NCBI GenBank assembly: GCA_021772155.1
Contig: JADYXS010000034.1
Coordinates: 1-35,960, forward strand
Reading direction: 5' to 3'
From: Candidatus Obscuribacter sp.
GTDB taxonomy: Bacteria > Cyanobacteriota > Vampirovibrionia > Obscuribacterales > Obscuribacteraceae
DNA: 35,960 nucleotides
The translations under genes were made by a program, and so were the position numbers. Below are positions 16,225-24,240 of this stretch, piece after piece (position 1 is the stretch's first letter; every line of letters starts with the position of its first letter). The notes beneath the pieces are model-generated. The model searched no databases. It was given only the letters and a program-made list of their open reading frames with translations, and was not told where the DNA came from.

Positions 16225-17037
16225 TTAATTTAAGCCCGAATATAGCTGCGAGATAGTACGGGCATCCCGTGGCCCGAGTGCTGACACTTGGCCGCCATTC
16301 GATTGCCAGTACATTATGTCGCCACTGTTTGAGCAATGGCGCAAGCCAAGAGCATGACCGATTTCGTGCAGACATATCTTCTTCATCTCGTCGTCGGATA
16401 CCGGTCCACCATTGCTAGTTGAGACGATTGTGATGTCTGAGTGAACGATGTATCTCATGCCATTTGGGCCCCGAGAATATCGTGACCGCGTTTCTCCTGA
16501 TTCCGGTTCGGAGGACGCTACAGTCGGTTGCCACGACACTGTGATATCGGCATCATCGGGGTCGTTGGTCTGTGACCAGGTAATTCTTCTTTCACTGGCC
16601 GCGGACCATTCATTCATTGCTGTTGCGAACAATCCGCGATAGTTGCCCGCCCCACCGCCGATGAATACCATCAGCGGTAGACGATTTGGTGACCACCTTT
16701 CTCCGCCGCCTTCGAGCATCTCGTTAAGGTAATCGCCGGTTTGGTTAGTGTTTGGTCTGGCCGGAGCGGTCGATGTTTTTCTGCCGGGCAGAGTGCGCGG
16801 AATTCTACTACCTAACGCACTGCCATATGCTTTGTTGATAGCGTGTTGATAACTCGCCGACGCACCGTACCAATGCTGATTGCTCAGCTTGCCGGCCGGG
16901 CTTTTGATTTGAGTGGACATAGTCTTGATCTGTGCGCTATTGGGCATTTTCATTTCTGCTGCATAGCCGGTGGCAGAGGCTGGTGCAGCTAATCCTATCG
17001 CTGCTATAGCAACGCAAGCGAACATACCTTTTGGCAT
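16225..17037 (-). CDS. Secreted matrixin-like zinc metalloprotease
   Basis: A metzincin-type peptidase with the zinc motif HEIGHALGLRH (His224, Glu225, His228, His234 counting from the ATG at 17037) and a Met-turn DIMYW (Met242). Residues 1-23 form a signal peptide ending ASA. About 100 residues of propeptide or linker precede the catalytic domain; I see no clear cysteine switch. I chose the ATG at 17037 because an AGGGA lies 10 bases upstream and the signal peptide then starts naturally. An in-frame ATG at 17067 adds 10 residues but has no ribosome-binding site. In matrixins this fold cleaves proteins outside the cell; the substrate here is unknown. It follows the TPR-like secreted gene by 66 bases on the same strand. 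Confidence 0.88.
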   Translation of the reverse strand: MPKGMFACVAIAAIGLAAPASATGYAAEMKMPNSAQIKTMSTQIKSPAGKLSNQHWYGASASYQHAINKAYGSALGSRIPRTLPGRKTSTAPARPNTNQTGDYLNEMLEGGGERWSPNRLPLMVFIGGGAGNYRGLFATAMNEWSAASERRITWSQTNDPDDADITVSWQPTVASSEPESGETRSRYSRGPNGMRYIVHSDITIVSTSNGGPVSDDEMKKICLHEIGHALGLRHCSNSGDIMYWQSNGGQVSALGPRDARTISQLYSGLN

Positions 17038-17103
17038 TTTGGTTGATTCCCTGGTAATCGTGCCCATGCATTTTATGCACGAGAATCAGGAACACGCCCT
17101 TTT

Positions 17104-17736
17104 TCAATGGTGAAGTGTGTAGCTCAACTGGCTGTTCAAACGCTTCAGTTCAGATTGCGCCAAGCTAGCTTCGCGACTGTATCGCCCTTTGCTCGCGGCA
17201 AGAATTTCGATTTGCTTCTTATACATTGCAGCAGCCTTGGTCGGCTGTCCGGCACTTTCATACAATTTTGCAATGGTGGCGTACTCTGTGGCCAAATCCG
17301 ACTGCTTGTTCGCGGCAATTTCGGCTGCAATTGCTTGCTCCCAAGTTGTTGCAGTTTCGCTGACTTTTCCACATTGGCGGAAGAATGACGAGGCCTCTCG
17401 GTGAATACCAGCGCTGTGCAAAGCTAGTTGCTCCAATGCAGGAGCTGTAACGTCCTGCGACTGTTGCTGCAATTTTTCCTGGTATTGAGTAACTTCGACA
17501 GCGGCATTGTCCGAGGCTTGTCGATACCAGTGCGCTGCATCCATAAACATTCCGTTATTTCTAAATTCTCGCGCGATATTGCGATCGCTTTCAGATGGCA
17601 GGCGTCTTGCGGCTTCCGCTTCCTGTTTGCTGAACTGGTCTAAACTGATTTTGCCTTGACAGGCGCAGGCACTGGCCGACAGGTGCCCCATAAATAATGA
17701 GACCGCAAGCGAGGTAATAAGTGCAGGTTTGACCAT
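17104..17736 (-). CDS. Secreted TPR-like protein, unknown function
   Basis: A 210-residue protein. Residues 1-23 are an export signal; the SASACAC that follows could be a poor lipobox, so a lipoprotein is possible but not clear. The mature part is helical, with TPR-like pairs at about 53-76 (NGMFMDAAHWYRQA), 110-135 (FFRQCGKVSETATTWEQA) and 148-175 (ATIAKLYESAGQPTKAAAMYKK). TPR folds bind proteins. Its place directly upstream of the matrixin-like protease suggests the two may be co-expressed. The start is ATG at 17736 with GGAAGGAT eight bases upstream. The 142 bases between it and the ABC permease stop should contain its promoter. Confidence 0.75.
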   Translation of the reverse strand: MVKPALITSLAVSLFMGHLSASACACQGKISLDQFSKQEAEAARRLPSESDRNIAREFRNNGMFMDAAHWYRQASDNAAVEVTQYQEKLQQQSQDVTAPALEQLALHSAGIHREASSFFRQCGKVSETATTWEQAIAAEIAANKQSDLATEYATIAKLYESAGQPTKAAAMYKKQIEILAASKGRYSREASLAQSELKRLNSQLSYTLHH

Positions 17737-17878
17737 ATGATCAGATCCTTCCGAAGCTCTTCAGTTGAGACTGCCACAGCTACGGAAAGTTCCAATTGCG
17801 CAAGCGCGGGCGTCCGCCTACTACGTGGTGCCAGTGTACAATGGCGGGCGGGACACCTGAGATATCTTGAAGTAGGAA

Positions 17879-18670
17879 TCACAATGCAATTCTTGCCAGT
17901 AGCCCACGCTCCCTGGCGACGTTGAACATCTTGCGAAAGAAAAATCCGGACCCGAGCATGTAAAGCCCGTTCAATCCAAAAGCCATCCATAGCTGAAGGG
18001 GATCGACCGGGAGCCCTGACAGTGCGGCTCTCATGCCCTCAAATACGTAGGTTGCCGGCATCGCCATGGCAATCGGTTGCAGCCAGACAGGTAAAACCGC
18101 AACTGGATAGAACACAGCGGCCACTGGCTGGACTAGGTACGGAACTGCCCAGGCGAGCGCTTCTGCGGAATGTCCCCAGCGGATGATCAGGGCGGTGGTG
18201 ATCATTCCCATCCACCAACCCATCAACAGCAGATTGATGAAGTAGGGCACCAGCAGTGTCCCAATGGCGAACAGATTGAATGAATAAAAGACAATCGCCA
18301 ACACGGAAGTAAGGGCAAGGACGACCACAGCTTGCAGCAAGCCGACCAGATAGGTGGCGGCAATAAATTCACTGATGCGTATCGGGGCAACGAAAATATT
18401 GATCAAATTCTGCGACCAAATATCCTCAAGGAAGGAGACCGTTACTGCTTGTTGGGAACGATACAGTATGTTCCAAAAGATGATTGCCCCGATCAAAAAT
18501 GTCACAGTGGAAGGCACTGCATGCTGCATGGTTTGCATATACCGTGTGAGAAATCCCCAGACCAATAAGTCCATGACTGGCCAGAAAAATAGATCCAGTA
18601 AGCGGAATGTACTGCGCGAGTATAGATATCGATAGCGCAGAATTAAACCGCTGATACGATGCAGATTCAC
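17879..18670 (-). CDS. ABC-2 type exporter permease
   Basis: A 263-residue protein with about six hydrophobic segments (roughly 23-44, 53-70, 105-129, 132-158, 170-198 and 228-245) and the conserved ABC-2 stretch PATYVFEGMRAAL near 205-217. It is the membrane half of a drug, polysaccharide or lipid-type exporter; the substrate cannot be read from sequence. The start is GTG at 18670, overlapping the ATPase stop by four bases (GTGA), so the two halves are translationally coupled in the usual ATPase-permease order. Confidence 0.9.
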   Translation of the reverse strand: MNLHRISGLILRYRYLYSRSTFRLLDLFFWPVMDLLVWGFLTRYMQTMQHAVPSTVTFLIGAIIFWNILYRSQQAVTVSFLEDIWSQNLINIFVAPIRISEFIAATYLVGLLQAVVVLALTSVLAIVFYSFNLFAIGTLLVPYFINLLLMGWWMGMITTALIIRWGHSAEALAWAVPYLVQPVAAVFYPVAVLPVWLQPIAMAMPATYVFEGMRAALSGLPVDPLQLWMAFGLNGLYMLGSGFFFRKMFNVARERGLLARIAL

Positions 18671-19425
18671 GATTCAGCACCTATCTGCACGTTCCCACCC
18701 CGGGCGATGTTGATGAAAACATCTTCAAGAGATGTCTGACTGAACTGCTCGAGAATCATTTGCGGGGTGCCCTGCGCAAGTACCGCTCCCTTGTGCAAAA
18801 AGAAAACTCGATCGCAAAGTTCTTCAATGTCGCGCATGTTATGGGAGGTGTATAGAATAGTCATTCCTTGAGTGTCTTGCACTTGTCTGATCATCTTGCG
18901 AACTTTATCGGAGATGTCCGGGTCAAGGCTTGCAGTCGGTTCGTCGAGAAGCAAGAGCTCGGGCTTGTTCAGCATCGCCTTGCAAAGATTAACGCGAGTT
19001 TGCTCCCCGGAAGAAAGGAAGCTTGTCAGCTTCTTGCGCAGGTGGGCCACCTCAAAAAGTTCAATTAACTCCTCGATTCTCATTTTCGCATCTGGCACGT
19101 TGTATAACCGTGCAAAAACCATCAAGTTTTCCCACACCGTCAGGTTGTATGGAAGGCGAATATAGGCAGACGAGAAATTGCATCGTTGAAGAATTTCGAT
19201 GCGATGCTTGAGTATATCGAGACCGAGTATTTTTACGGTGCCGGTAGTTTGCGTCAGAAGCCCAAGCAATATGTGGATCAGCGTTGTTTTGCCGGCGCCA
19301 TTGGCACCGAGTAACCCGACTATCTCTCCGCGCTTGACCTCAAATGATACGTTTGCAAGAGCAACTGTACCCTGGAATTCCTTCCTGAGATTTGCCACTT
19401 CGATAATTTTGATCTCTTCATTCAC
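18667..19425 (-). CDS. ABC-2 exporter ATP-binding protein
   Basis: A 252-residue ABC ATPase with Walker A GANGAGKT at 40-47, signature LSSGEQ at 137-142, Walker B LLLLDEP at 157-163 and the switch His195 in YTSHNM. The Q-loop region (RCNFSSAYIRLP, 81-92) lacks an obvious Gln, which is somewhat unusual. The length and the EELCDRVFFLHKG tail fit the CcmA/DrrA-like class that drives ABC-2 permeases. It powers the permease encoded by the overlapping gene at 17879-18670. The start is ATG at 19425; 24 bases separate it from the upstream membrane-protein gene on the same strand. Confidence 0.93.
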   Translation of the reverse strand: MNEEIKIIEVANLRKEFQGTVALANVSFEVKRGEIVGLLGANGAGKTTLIHILLGLLTQTTGTVKILGLDILKHRIEILQRCNFSSAYIRLPYNLTVWENLMVFARLYNVPDAKMRIEELIELFEVAHLRKKLTSFLSSGEQTRVNLCKAMLNKPELLLLDEPTASLDPDISDKVRKMIRQVQDTQGMTILYTSHNMRDIEELCDRVFFLHKGAVLAQGTPQMILEQFSQTSLEDVFINIARGGNVQIGAES

Positions 19426-19449
19426 GGTACCTATAGTACCTGAAGCTTG

Positions 19450-19947
19450 TTAGGCGAGGTCGGAATTTGGCCGGTTTCGAATGTGGCCGTTGTAATCTCC
19501 ATTCCCGTTGCTTGTTCGCAAGTGGTGGTTGGCTATCTGTTCACGCAGTTCTCGTTTGGCATAATGGACAGCCGATTTCCGCATCTCGTTAATGATGATT
19601 GTCGCAACTGCGCTTGAGAATACCAAAAAACCATTCTGTTTTTGCCCGACTTTAGTCATCGAATCAGTTCTCATCAAATGTTTTTCCGAGTCAGGCTGTT
19701 CAGCGCTGTCTTTGCGCAACAGATCGATTGCGGCATTTGCAAGTGAACTGATGATGAACATTCCAATGGCAGTACCTGCGGCCATTCTTAGCGATTGTTT
19801 GCCTAGAGCGACAGCGTCTGCGCGACGGCGACGAAGTTCGTCCAACTCCTCAGATAAAATCTCACGCTTGCGCGTTATCTCGCCTCGAAGTTGCGCAACT
19901 CGGCTGTACCCGCCATTGCCCTCTATCTTATCTGCCGCTTCGCCCAT
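19450..19947 (-). CDS. Coiled-coil membrane protein, DUF3618/YqjD-like in style
   Basis: A 165-residue protein. A charged helical N-terminal half (17-45, REITRKREILSEELDELRRRR) resembles a coiled coil. A hydrophobic segment follows (55-75), then a variable stretch, a second hydrophobic segment (107-120) and a basic helix. It is the second gene of a pair with the holin-family protein; the genes overlap by 25 bases and a GGAGGAT site lies just before the ATG at 19947. E. coli yqjD-yqjE pairs similarly small membrane proteins, so an envelope or ribosome-hibernation-type role is conceivable, but the family match is only by pattern. Confidence 0.65.
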   Translation of the reverse strand: MGEAADKIEGNGGYSRVAQLRGEITRKREILSEELDELRRRRADAVALGKQSLRMAAGTAIGMFIISSLANAAIDLLRKDSAEQPDSEKHLMRTDSMTKVGQKQNGFLVFSSAVATIIINEMRKSAVHYAKRELREQIANHHLRTSNGNGDYNGHIRNRPNSDLA

Positions 19948-20354
19948 TCCACATCCTCCATTAACGTTGTCCGAGTTGTCCGCATTGGATCTGTTTCAGC
20001 TCTTTGCCAGCCGAATAGCGCAGCGCCAGCTGCGATGGCGATCAGCACGATACCGACCATTAGTGCCACCAGCCATGTCAGGTCCGGTGCAAGAGCAAAC
20101 ACCATACCAATCAGCAGCATGTTCAAGCCTAAGATTCCGCAAACCGCTCCAACCACTGCTCCTTTGGCCAGGTCAAGCTCAGCAGCGAAATCAACCTTAG
20201 CCTCGGCCTTTGCCAGTTCCACTTCCATCTGCACCAGCGATTTGGCGTCGGCACTAATTTGCTGAATCAGCTGCCCAGTTGGAAGTCCTCCTGGTCCTGT
20301 ATGAGCCGATAGCTCTTCTGCGCGCCTGATGAGTCTGTTATCCCTGTCGTCCAT
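19923..20354 (-). CDS. Phage-holin-superfamily (YqjE/DUF1469-like) membrane protein
   Basis: A 143-residue protein with an acidic/basic N-terminal helix containing LIQQISADAKSLVQMEVELAKAE, typical of the YqjE/Holin-X group. Two hydrophobic helices follow (about 62-86 and 91-112, ending AALFGW), then a charged tail. Despite the family name, most members are chromosomal proteins unrelated to phage lysis, and no phage genes are near. I chose the ATG at 20354 because GGGAG lies eight bases before it; the frame extends to a TTG at 20402 without support. It overlaps the next gene by 25 bases. Confidence 0.75.
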   Translation of the reverse strand: MDDRDNRLIRRAEELSAHTGPGGLPTGQLIQQISADAKSLVQMEVELAKAEAKVDFAAELDLAKGAVVGAVCGILGLNMLLIGMVFALAPDLTWLVALMVGIVLIAIAAGAALFGWQRAETDPMRTTRTTLMEDVEWAKRQIR

Positions 20355-20515
20355 AGCCCAGCTCCCGTTTCGTCTCACGCCCGAGACGAACGGAGCGCCC
20401 AAGCAGTTCCATTGTGAATGTCACTGAGTGCTCGACATTTCGAAGGCACGCTTATTGGCTGAAATGGAGCTCTTGCATTCGCCTTTAAATGTGGTAGCGC
20501 TTGCAATGGCTGACT

Positions 20516-20565
20516 TTTACAAAAGCAGCAAAACCACAGCTATAGCCCGCTGCTGATAAAGTCAA
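20516..20565. promoter_or_regulatory. Candidate divergent promoter region
   Basis: The palindrome GCTATAGC at 20539-20546 could serve as a -10 on both strands. On the minus strand TTGACT (20565-20560) stands 15 bases before TATAGC. On the plus strand TTTACA near 20516 is 19 bases away. Spacings are imperfect, so this is tentative. Confidence 0.25.
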
Positions 20566-20600
20566 CGTGCTAGAAAGAGCGGTATAAAGAGGCAACTGTT

Positions 20601-22346
20601 TTGAATCAATCCAATCGAGAGCTATGGGCGCGCTTCGTGCGCGTGGCAAAACCATTTTGGTTTGCCGAGGACAAACTCGCGGCAAGAGCGCTACTCGGCA
20701 TCTTGCTCTTCCTTATGATTGCGGTGAACGGTCTGAACGTCCTGATCAACTTTGTTGGCGGGGATTTTATGACTGCTTTGGCAGGAAAAGATTCCCCTAA
20801 GTTTTTCAATTTGCTTTGGATTTATGGTGGCGTATTTGTAATCGGTACACCTGTTGTGGTGTTCTACAGCTGGGTCAAAGACAAGCTTGCCCTTCGTTGG
20901 CGCGAGTGGCTGACGAACCATCTGCTTGCCAAATATTTGTCCAATAGAAATTTCTATCGCCTCAACCATAACAGCGAGATCGATAACCCTGATGAACGTC
21001 TGCATCAGGACATAAGCACGTTTACCTCAACGGCATTGACACTGCTACTTGCCTTGCTTGGCTCCTTAATCACTCTGGTTTCATTTGCTGGGATTCTCTG
21101 GTCTATATATAAGCCCCTTTGCGCGGTGCTAGTTGTTTATGCAGTGGGCGGAACCATTGCTACGCTTTTCTACGGCAAACGTTTGATCGGCTTAAATTTC
21201 AACCAGCTAAGAAAAGAAGCTGACTTCCGATATAGCCTTATCCATGTGCGCAAGAACGTTGAATCGATTGCCTTTTACCAGGGTGAAGAGCAAGAAGGCT
21301 TCCAGATTCGCCGCCGTTTTGTTGAGGCGATCAGTAACTTCAACGCCTTGATCGGTTGGCAGCGGAATCTGGGATTTCTGACTACCGGCTATAGCTATTT
21401 CGTTGTAATCATTCCGTCGCTAGTGATAGCGCCCCTTTACTTCGCCGGCACCGTTAAGTTTGGTGTGATAACGCAAGCAGACATGGCATTCGCTCAAGTA
21501 CTGGCATCACTATCTATTATTGTCAGTTCATTCGAAACGATCAGTTCCTTTGTCGCTGTGGTTAACCGGCTTGGTGGGTTTGTCGAAGCGTTGGACGAGT
21601 CAGAAAAACAGCAACCAGAGGAATCTCAAGTTAAGTTGCAGGCTGCGACCCAATTGAGTTTTGAAAAACTGACCGTAGCTACTCCTGATGCACTTCGAAC
21701 ATTGATCAGCGACTTGACTTTGGATTCCAATGCCACCAGTCGTCTGCTCATCGTCGGCAGTAGCGGTGTCGGCAAGAGTTCATTGCTGAGAACTATCGCT
21801 GGGTTATGGACGAATGGCAAAGGCACAGTGGCCCGCCCAGATCTCAAAGAGCTTGTGTTCATGCCGCAGAAGCCGTACATGAGTTTGGGGACTCTGCGTA
21901 GCCAGTTGCTTTATCCGCACGTAAATGCAGAATCTACTGATGAACAGCTTTTGACGGTACTGAGTAAGGTGAATCTCGGCGATCTGCCATTGAAAGTCGG
22001 TGGCTTGGATGCGGAACTTGATTGGAGCGAGTTCCTATCAGTCGGTGAACAGCAGCGACTAGCATTCGGTCGTGTGCTTATCCACAAACCCAAATACGCC
22101 ATCCTTGATGAAGCTACAAGCGGGTTGGACGTCGGCAACGAGAAGCACCTGTATCACCAGTTGCAACTGGCTGGTACCAAATTCATAAGCGTTGGGCACC
22201 GCACATCTCTGGCACAGTATCACGAAAACGTGCTTGAAATTTGCGAAAGTGGTGGCTGGAAAACACACACTGCTAAGGATTACGCGAGCAAACAATTTCC
22301 ACAATTCTTTGACTTGCCGGCTGTAGAAGCCGTTCCTGCCCGCTAG
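20601..22346 (+). CDS. SbmA/BacA-type ABC transporter (fused membrane and ATPase domains)
   Basis: A 581-residue half-transporter. The N-terminal membrane domain (about 28-320, six helices) carries the YddA/SbmA/BacA/ABCD-like pattern FYRL-x-(6)-DNPDERLHQDI (118-138). The ABC ATPase spans about 350-560: Walker A GSSGVGKS 386-393, signature LSVGEQQR 479-486, Walker B AILDEA 500-505 and switch His533. Such proteins work as homodimers and import or move peptides, cobalamin or lipids; which applies here is unknown. The start is TTG at 20601 behind AAAGAGG at eight bases. It stands alone, divergent from the holin-family pair. CCGCC/GGCGG just after the stop may terminate it. Confidence 0.88.
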   Translation: MNQSNRELWARFVRVAKPFWFAEDKLAARALLGILLFLMIAVNGLNVLINFVGGDFMTALAGKDSPKFFNLLWIYGGVFVIGTPVVVFYSWVKDKLALRWREWLTNHLLAKYLSNRNFYRLNHNSEIDNPDERLHQDISTFTSTALTLLLALLGSLITLVSFAGILWSIYKPLCAVLVVYAVGGTIATLFYGKRLIGLNFNQLRKEADFRYSLIHVRKNVESIAFYQGEEQEGFQIRRRFVEAISNFNALIGWQRNLGFLTTGYSYFVVIIPSLVIAPLYFAGTVKFGVITQADMAFAQVLASLSIIVSSFETISSFVAVVNRLGGFVEALDESEKQQPEESQVKLQAATQLSFEKLTVATPDALRTLISDLTLDSNATSRLLIVGSSGVGKSSLLRTIAGLWTNGKGTVARPDLKELVFMPQKPYMSLGTLRSQLLYPHVNAESTDEQLLTVLSKVNLGDLPLKVGGLDAELDWSEFLSVGEQQRLAFGRVLIHKPKYAILDEATSGLDVGNEKHLYHQLQLAGTKFISVGHRTSLAQYHENVLEICESGGWKTHTAKDYASKQFPQFFDLPAVEAVPAR

Positions 22347-22372
22347 TAGTCTGCTTTCACTGCTGTTGCAGT

Positions 22373-22400
22373 CCGCCAATGGGCGGCCTGCTTGATTTTG
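22373..22400 (+). terminator. Possible terminator after the ABC transporter gene
   Basis: CCGCC (22373-22377) and GGCGG (22382-22386) form a tight hairpin with a 4-base loop, 26 bases past the TAG at 22344-22346. A T-rich stretch (gattttg) follows only after about eight bases, so termination is plausible but not ideal. Confidence 0.35.
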
Positions 22401-22478
22401 GAACCTTACCGGAAAGGTGGCGTCGAAGTACGCCCATGGGACAGAGGCTCCTGTAAAAGGGATGCTAGGCAGCGCATT

Positions 22479-23186
22479 ATGATCAAAATAGCAGCTCCAA
22501 GAGCGTTCAGCAGGCGTGTGCAACTAGTGCTCGGCTGGACGTTGGTTTTGGGCATTTGCGCGAGCTTGAGCGTTTCGCGCTGCCCGTCCAAAGAAGGCAT
22601 GATGTGTCTTGACCGAGCTGTAGTTGCTCCGCCGGCCGGCTCACCGTCGGTGGTGCCATCTGTCGTGACAAGGGGTGCCTACGATCGAGCCGCGCCCGTT
22701 CCGCAGTCGAAAAACAGCATACCTGGGACTAAGCCTTCGTCCCAGCTTCCGCCGAAGCAACGCGTGGTGGCATGGTTCACACAGTACGATCAAATTAGAC
22801 GTGACGCGCACATGACCCGCGCCGAAAAGTCCGATGCCATTCGACTCTGGGCATCTAGTTATGTCCAAAGAAATGATCGTGACAGCCAAGATGCACGCGC
22901 TATTTTTTCTCGCATGGTGGTGCGCTATGACAGCGCGACTAAACATCTGACTGCCTTATCTCAGATACCTGAAACTCAGTCTCTGCAAAAAGGCTATCTG
23001 GAGTACTTCCGGCGGGCCCACGCGAACTTTCGACGCTATGTTGAGACCTTGAACAAGCAGTCAACTGGTGTGGCTCTTGCTCAGATGCATGAGGGGAGGC
23101 AGCAATTGTCAGCCTTGGATGCTCGAAACAAGAGTCTTGATCGACAGTTGAGACTGAAGCACAACATACCGGAATTCGTACGTTAA
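22479..23186 (+). CDS. Membrane-anchored or exported protein, unknown function
   Basis: A 235-residue protein counted from the ATG at 22479. The open frame extends to a TTG at 22392, but those 29 residues are not signal-like, while from 22479 there is a basic N-terminus followed by a hydrophobic segment (14-33). A Cys at 35 after SVSR does not make a lipobox. Residues about 45-95 are Pro/Ser/Val-rich linker. Residues 95-235 are helical and rich in Arg, Gln and aromatic residues (QYDQIRRDAHMTRAEKSDAIRLW, later YLEYFRRAHANFRRYVE). I recognise no family. It follows the ABC transporter on the same strand after about 130 bases and converges on the SRPBCC gene. Confidence 0.65.
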   Translation: MIKIAAPRAFSRRVQLVLGWTLVLGICASLSVSRCPSKEGMMCLDRAVVAPPAGSPSVVPSVVTRGAYDRAAPVPQSKNSIPGTKPSSQLPPKQRVVAWFTQYDQIRRDAHMTRAEKSDAIRLWASSYVQRNDRDSQDARAIFSRMVVRYDSATKHLTALSQIPETQSLQKGYLEYFRRAHANFRRYVETLNKQSTGVALAQMHEGRQQLSALDARNKSLDRQLRLKHNIPEFVR

Positions 23187-23204
23187 TGGTTCAAAGGTCT
23201 GATC

Positions 23205-23867
23205 TTAGCGAATCAGAGGCACTTCCACTGCAGCTACCTGGCCAGTCGCTGCGAGATGGCGGATTGCAGCAGGTAAGCCTTTCTTGCTGCAAATTTCAGT
23301 TACGCGATCACGCAATCCGATAAGTGTATGCGGTAACTCGCTCTTTATTGCTTGGCGCACGATCCATTGCGGAACGGGTACGCCAGGCTGAACATACATG
23401 GAATAAGTGACAACACTTTCCTTGCCACCGTCGCTGGGCTCGACTTCCCACATCCCGCGAAAATCTTTCAAGTCACCTTCTGTCGATCGAAATGTGATTC
23501 GACGATTGTTTTCGTACTTCGATTCGACCGTGTACTTGATCGGGGGCAAAAATCCCATGTCGACTTTGCACTGCATGACAGTCAAATCCGGGCGATCCAT
23601 AACTACCTTTGTAGTTTTGAATCGGGGAGAGATCGTCTGCTCAAACTCAAAGGGGTTTGCCAGTACCGGCCAGATCTTGTCCGGCGGGTGCGCAATAACG
23701 ATCTTCCCGACCACGTATTCAATGTCGCCATCTTTTTTATAAAAAACGCTTACGTCGCTCTGCTTGCTTGTCTTCACACGGATTTCGTCCGACGTGGCAG
23801 AAACCGGCTGTGTCATCGTGAAAACAAACGTCGCAACTACCGCGACTGCCATCCGCCAGATTTGCAT
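23205..23867 (-). CDS. Secreted SRPBCC/START-like (polyketide cyclase-type) protein
   Basis: A 220-residue protein counted from the ATG at 23867. Residues 1-24 are a signal peptide (ending SATSDE). Residues about 45-200 fit the SRPBCC/COQ10 helix-grip fold: HPPDKIWPVLANPFEFEQ opens the domain, strands follow through ITFRSTEGDLKDFRGMWEVEP, and a long C-terminal helix (VRQAIKSELPHTLIGLRDRV) closes the pocket. Such domains bind hydrophobic ligands; the ligand here is unknown and an exported form is less common. The frame stays open upstream to an ATG at 24131 (88 more residues). I prefer 23867 because of the signal peptide, but no good ribosome-binding site supports either start. Confidence 0.75.
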   Translation of the reverse strand: MQIWRMAVAVVATFVFTMTQPVSATSDEIRVKTSKQSDVSVFYKKDGDIEYVVGKIVIAHPPDKIWPVLANPFEFEQTISPRFKTTKVVMDRPDLTVMQCKVDMGFLPPIKYTVESKYENNRRITFRSTEGDLKDFRGMWEVEPSDGGKESVVTYSMYVQPGVPVPQWIVRQAIKSELPHTLIGLRDRVTEICSKKGLPAAIRHLAATGQVAAVEVPLIR

Positions 23868-24240
23868 CAACACACCAGAGAAATAAGGAGCAGTGGTCGG
23901 AACGACGTGACACGGAAGAGTAAGTTCCCAAGTAGGAGCCGCCACCCGAGGGTACGTCAGATTAACATTAACAGCAAATGAGGATTTATTTATATGCGCC
24001 AAGTATACGGCCGGTTTGTGGAAGATTCCGGCGCTCTTGGGCAATTCGTCTTGAAATTCTCCAAATGCGACCTTACCCGGATGGTTCCATAGGTTTTTCC
24101 GCTGGTGAAAATTGGTGGACGTAGTGTTCATGTTTCTTTTTGTTGGACATGGAGTGCATTCAATCGACTGTTATGTCTTAAACAGGCAGGCGCAGTGGCC
24201 TGACCGTAAAAAACAGTCGCAGCCGTTAGCATTTCTCTCA
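23868..24240. other. Intergenic or N-terminal extension region
   Basis: Between the preferred SRPBCC start and the LCP stop. On the minus strand the frame is open from 24131, so part may be coding. An A/T-rich stretch near 23985-24005 (TATAAATAAAT on the minus strand, after TATACT) could hold the SRPBCC promoter. Six Ts follow gcgactg on the minus strand at about 24208-24213 but without a convincing stem. Nothing else stands out. Confidence 0.4.

Noticed and set aside
19450-20354. Prophage remnant because of the holin-family name
   Set aside because: No other phage gene is near, and this family is mostly chromosomal YqjE-like proteins.
23868-24131. 88-residue N-terminal extension of the SRPBCC protein
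   Set aside because: It would bury a clear signal peptide; kept only as an alternative start, since ribosome-binding evidence is weak for both.
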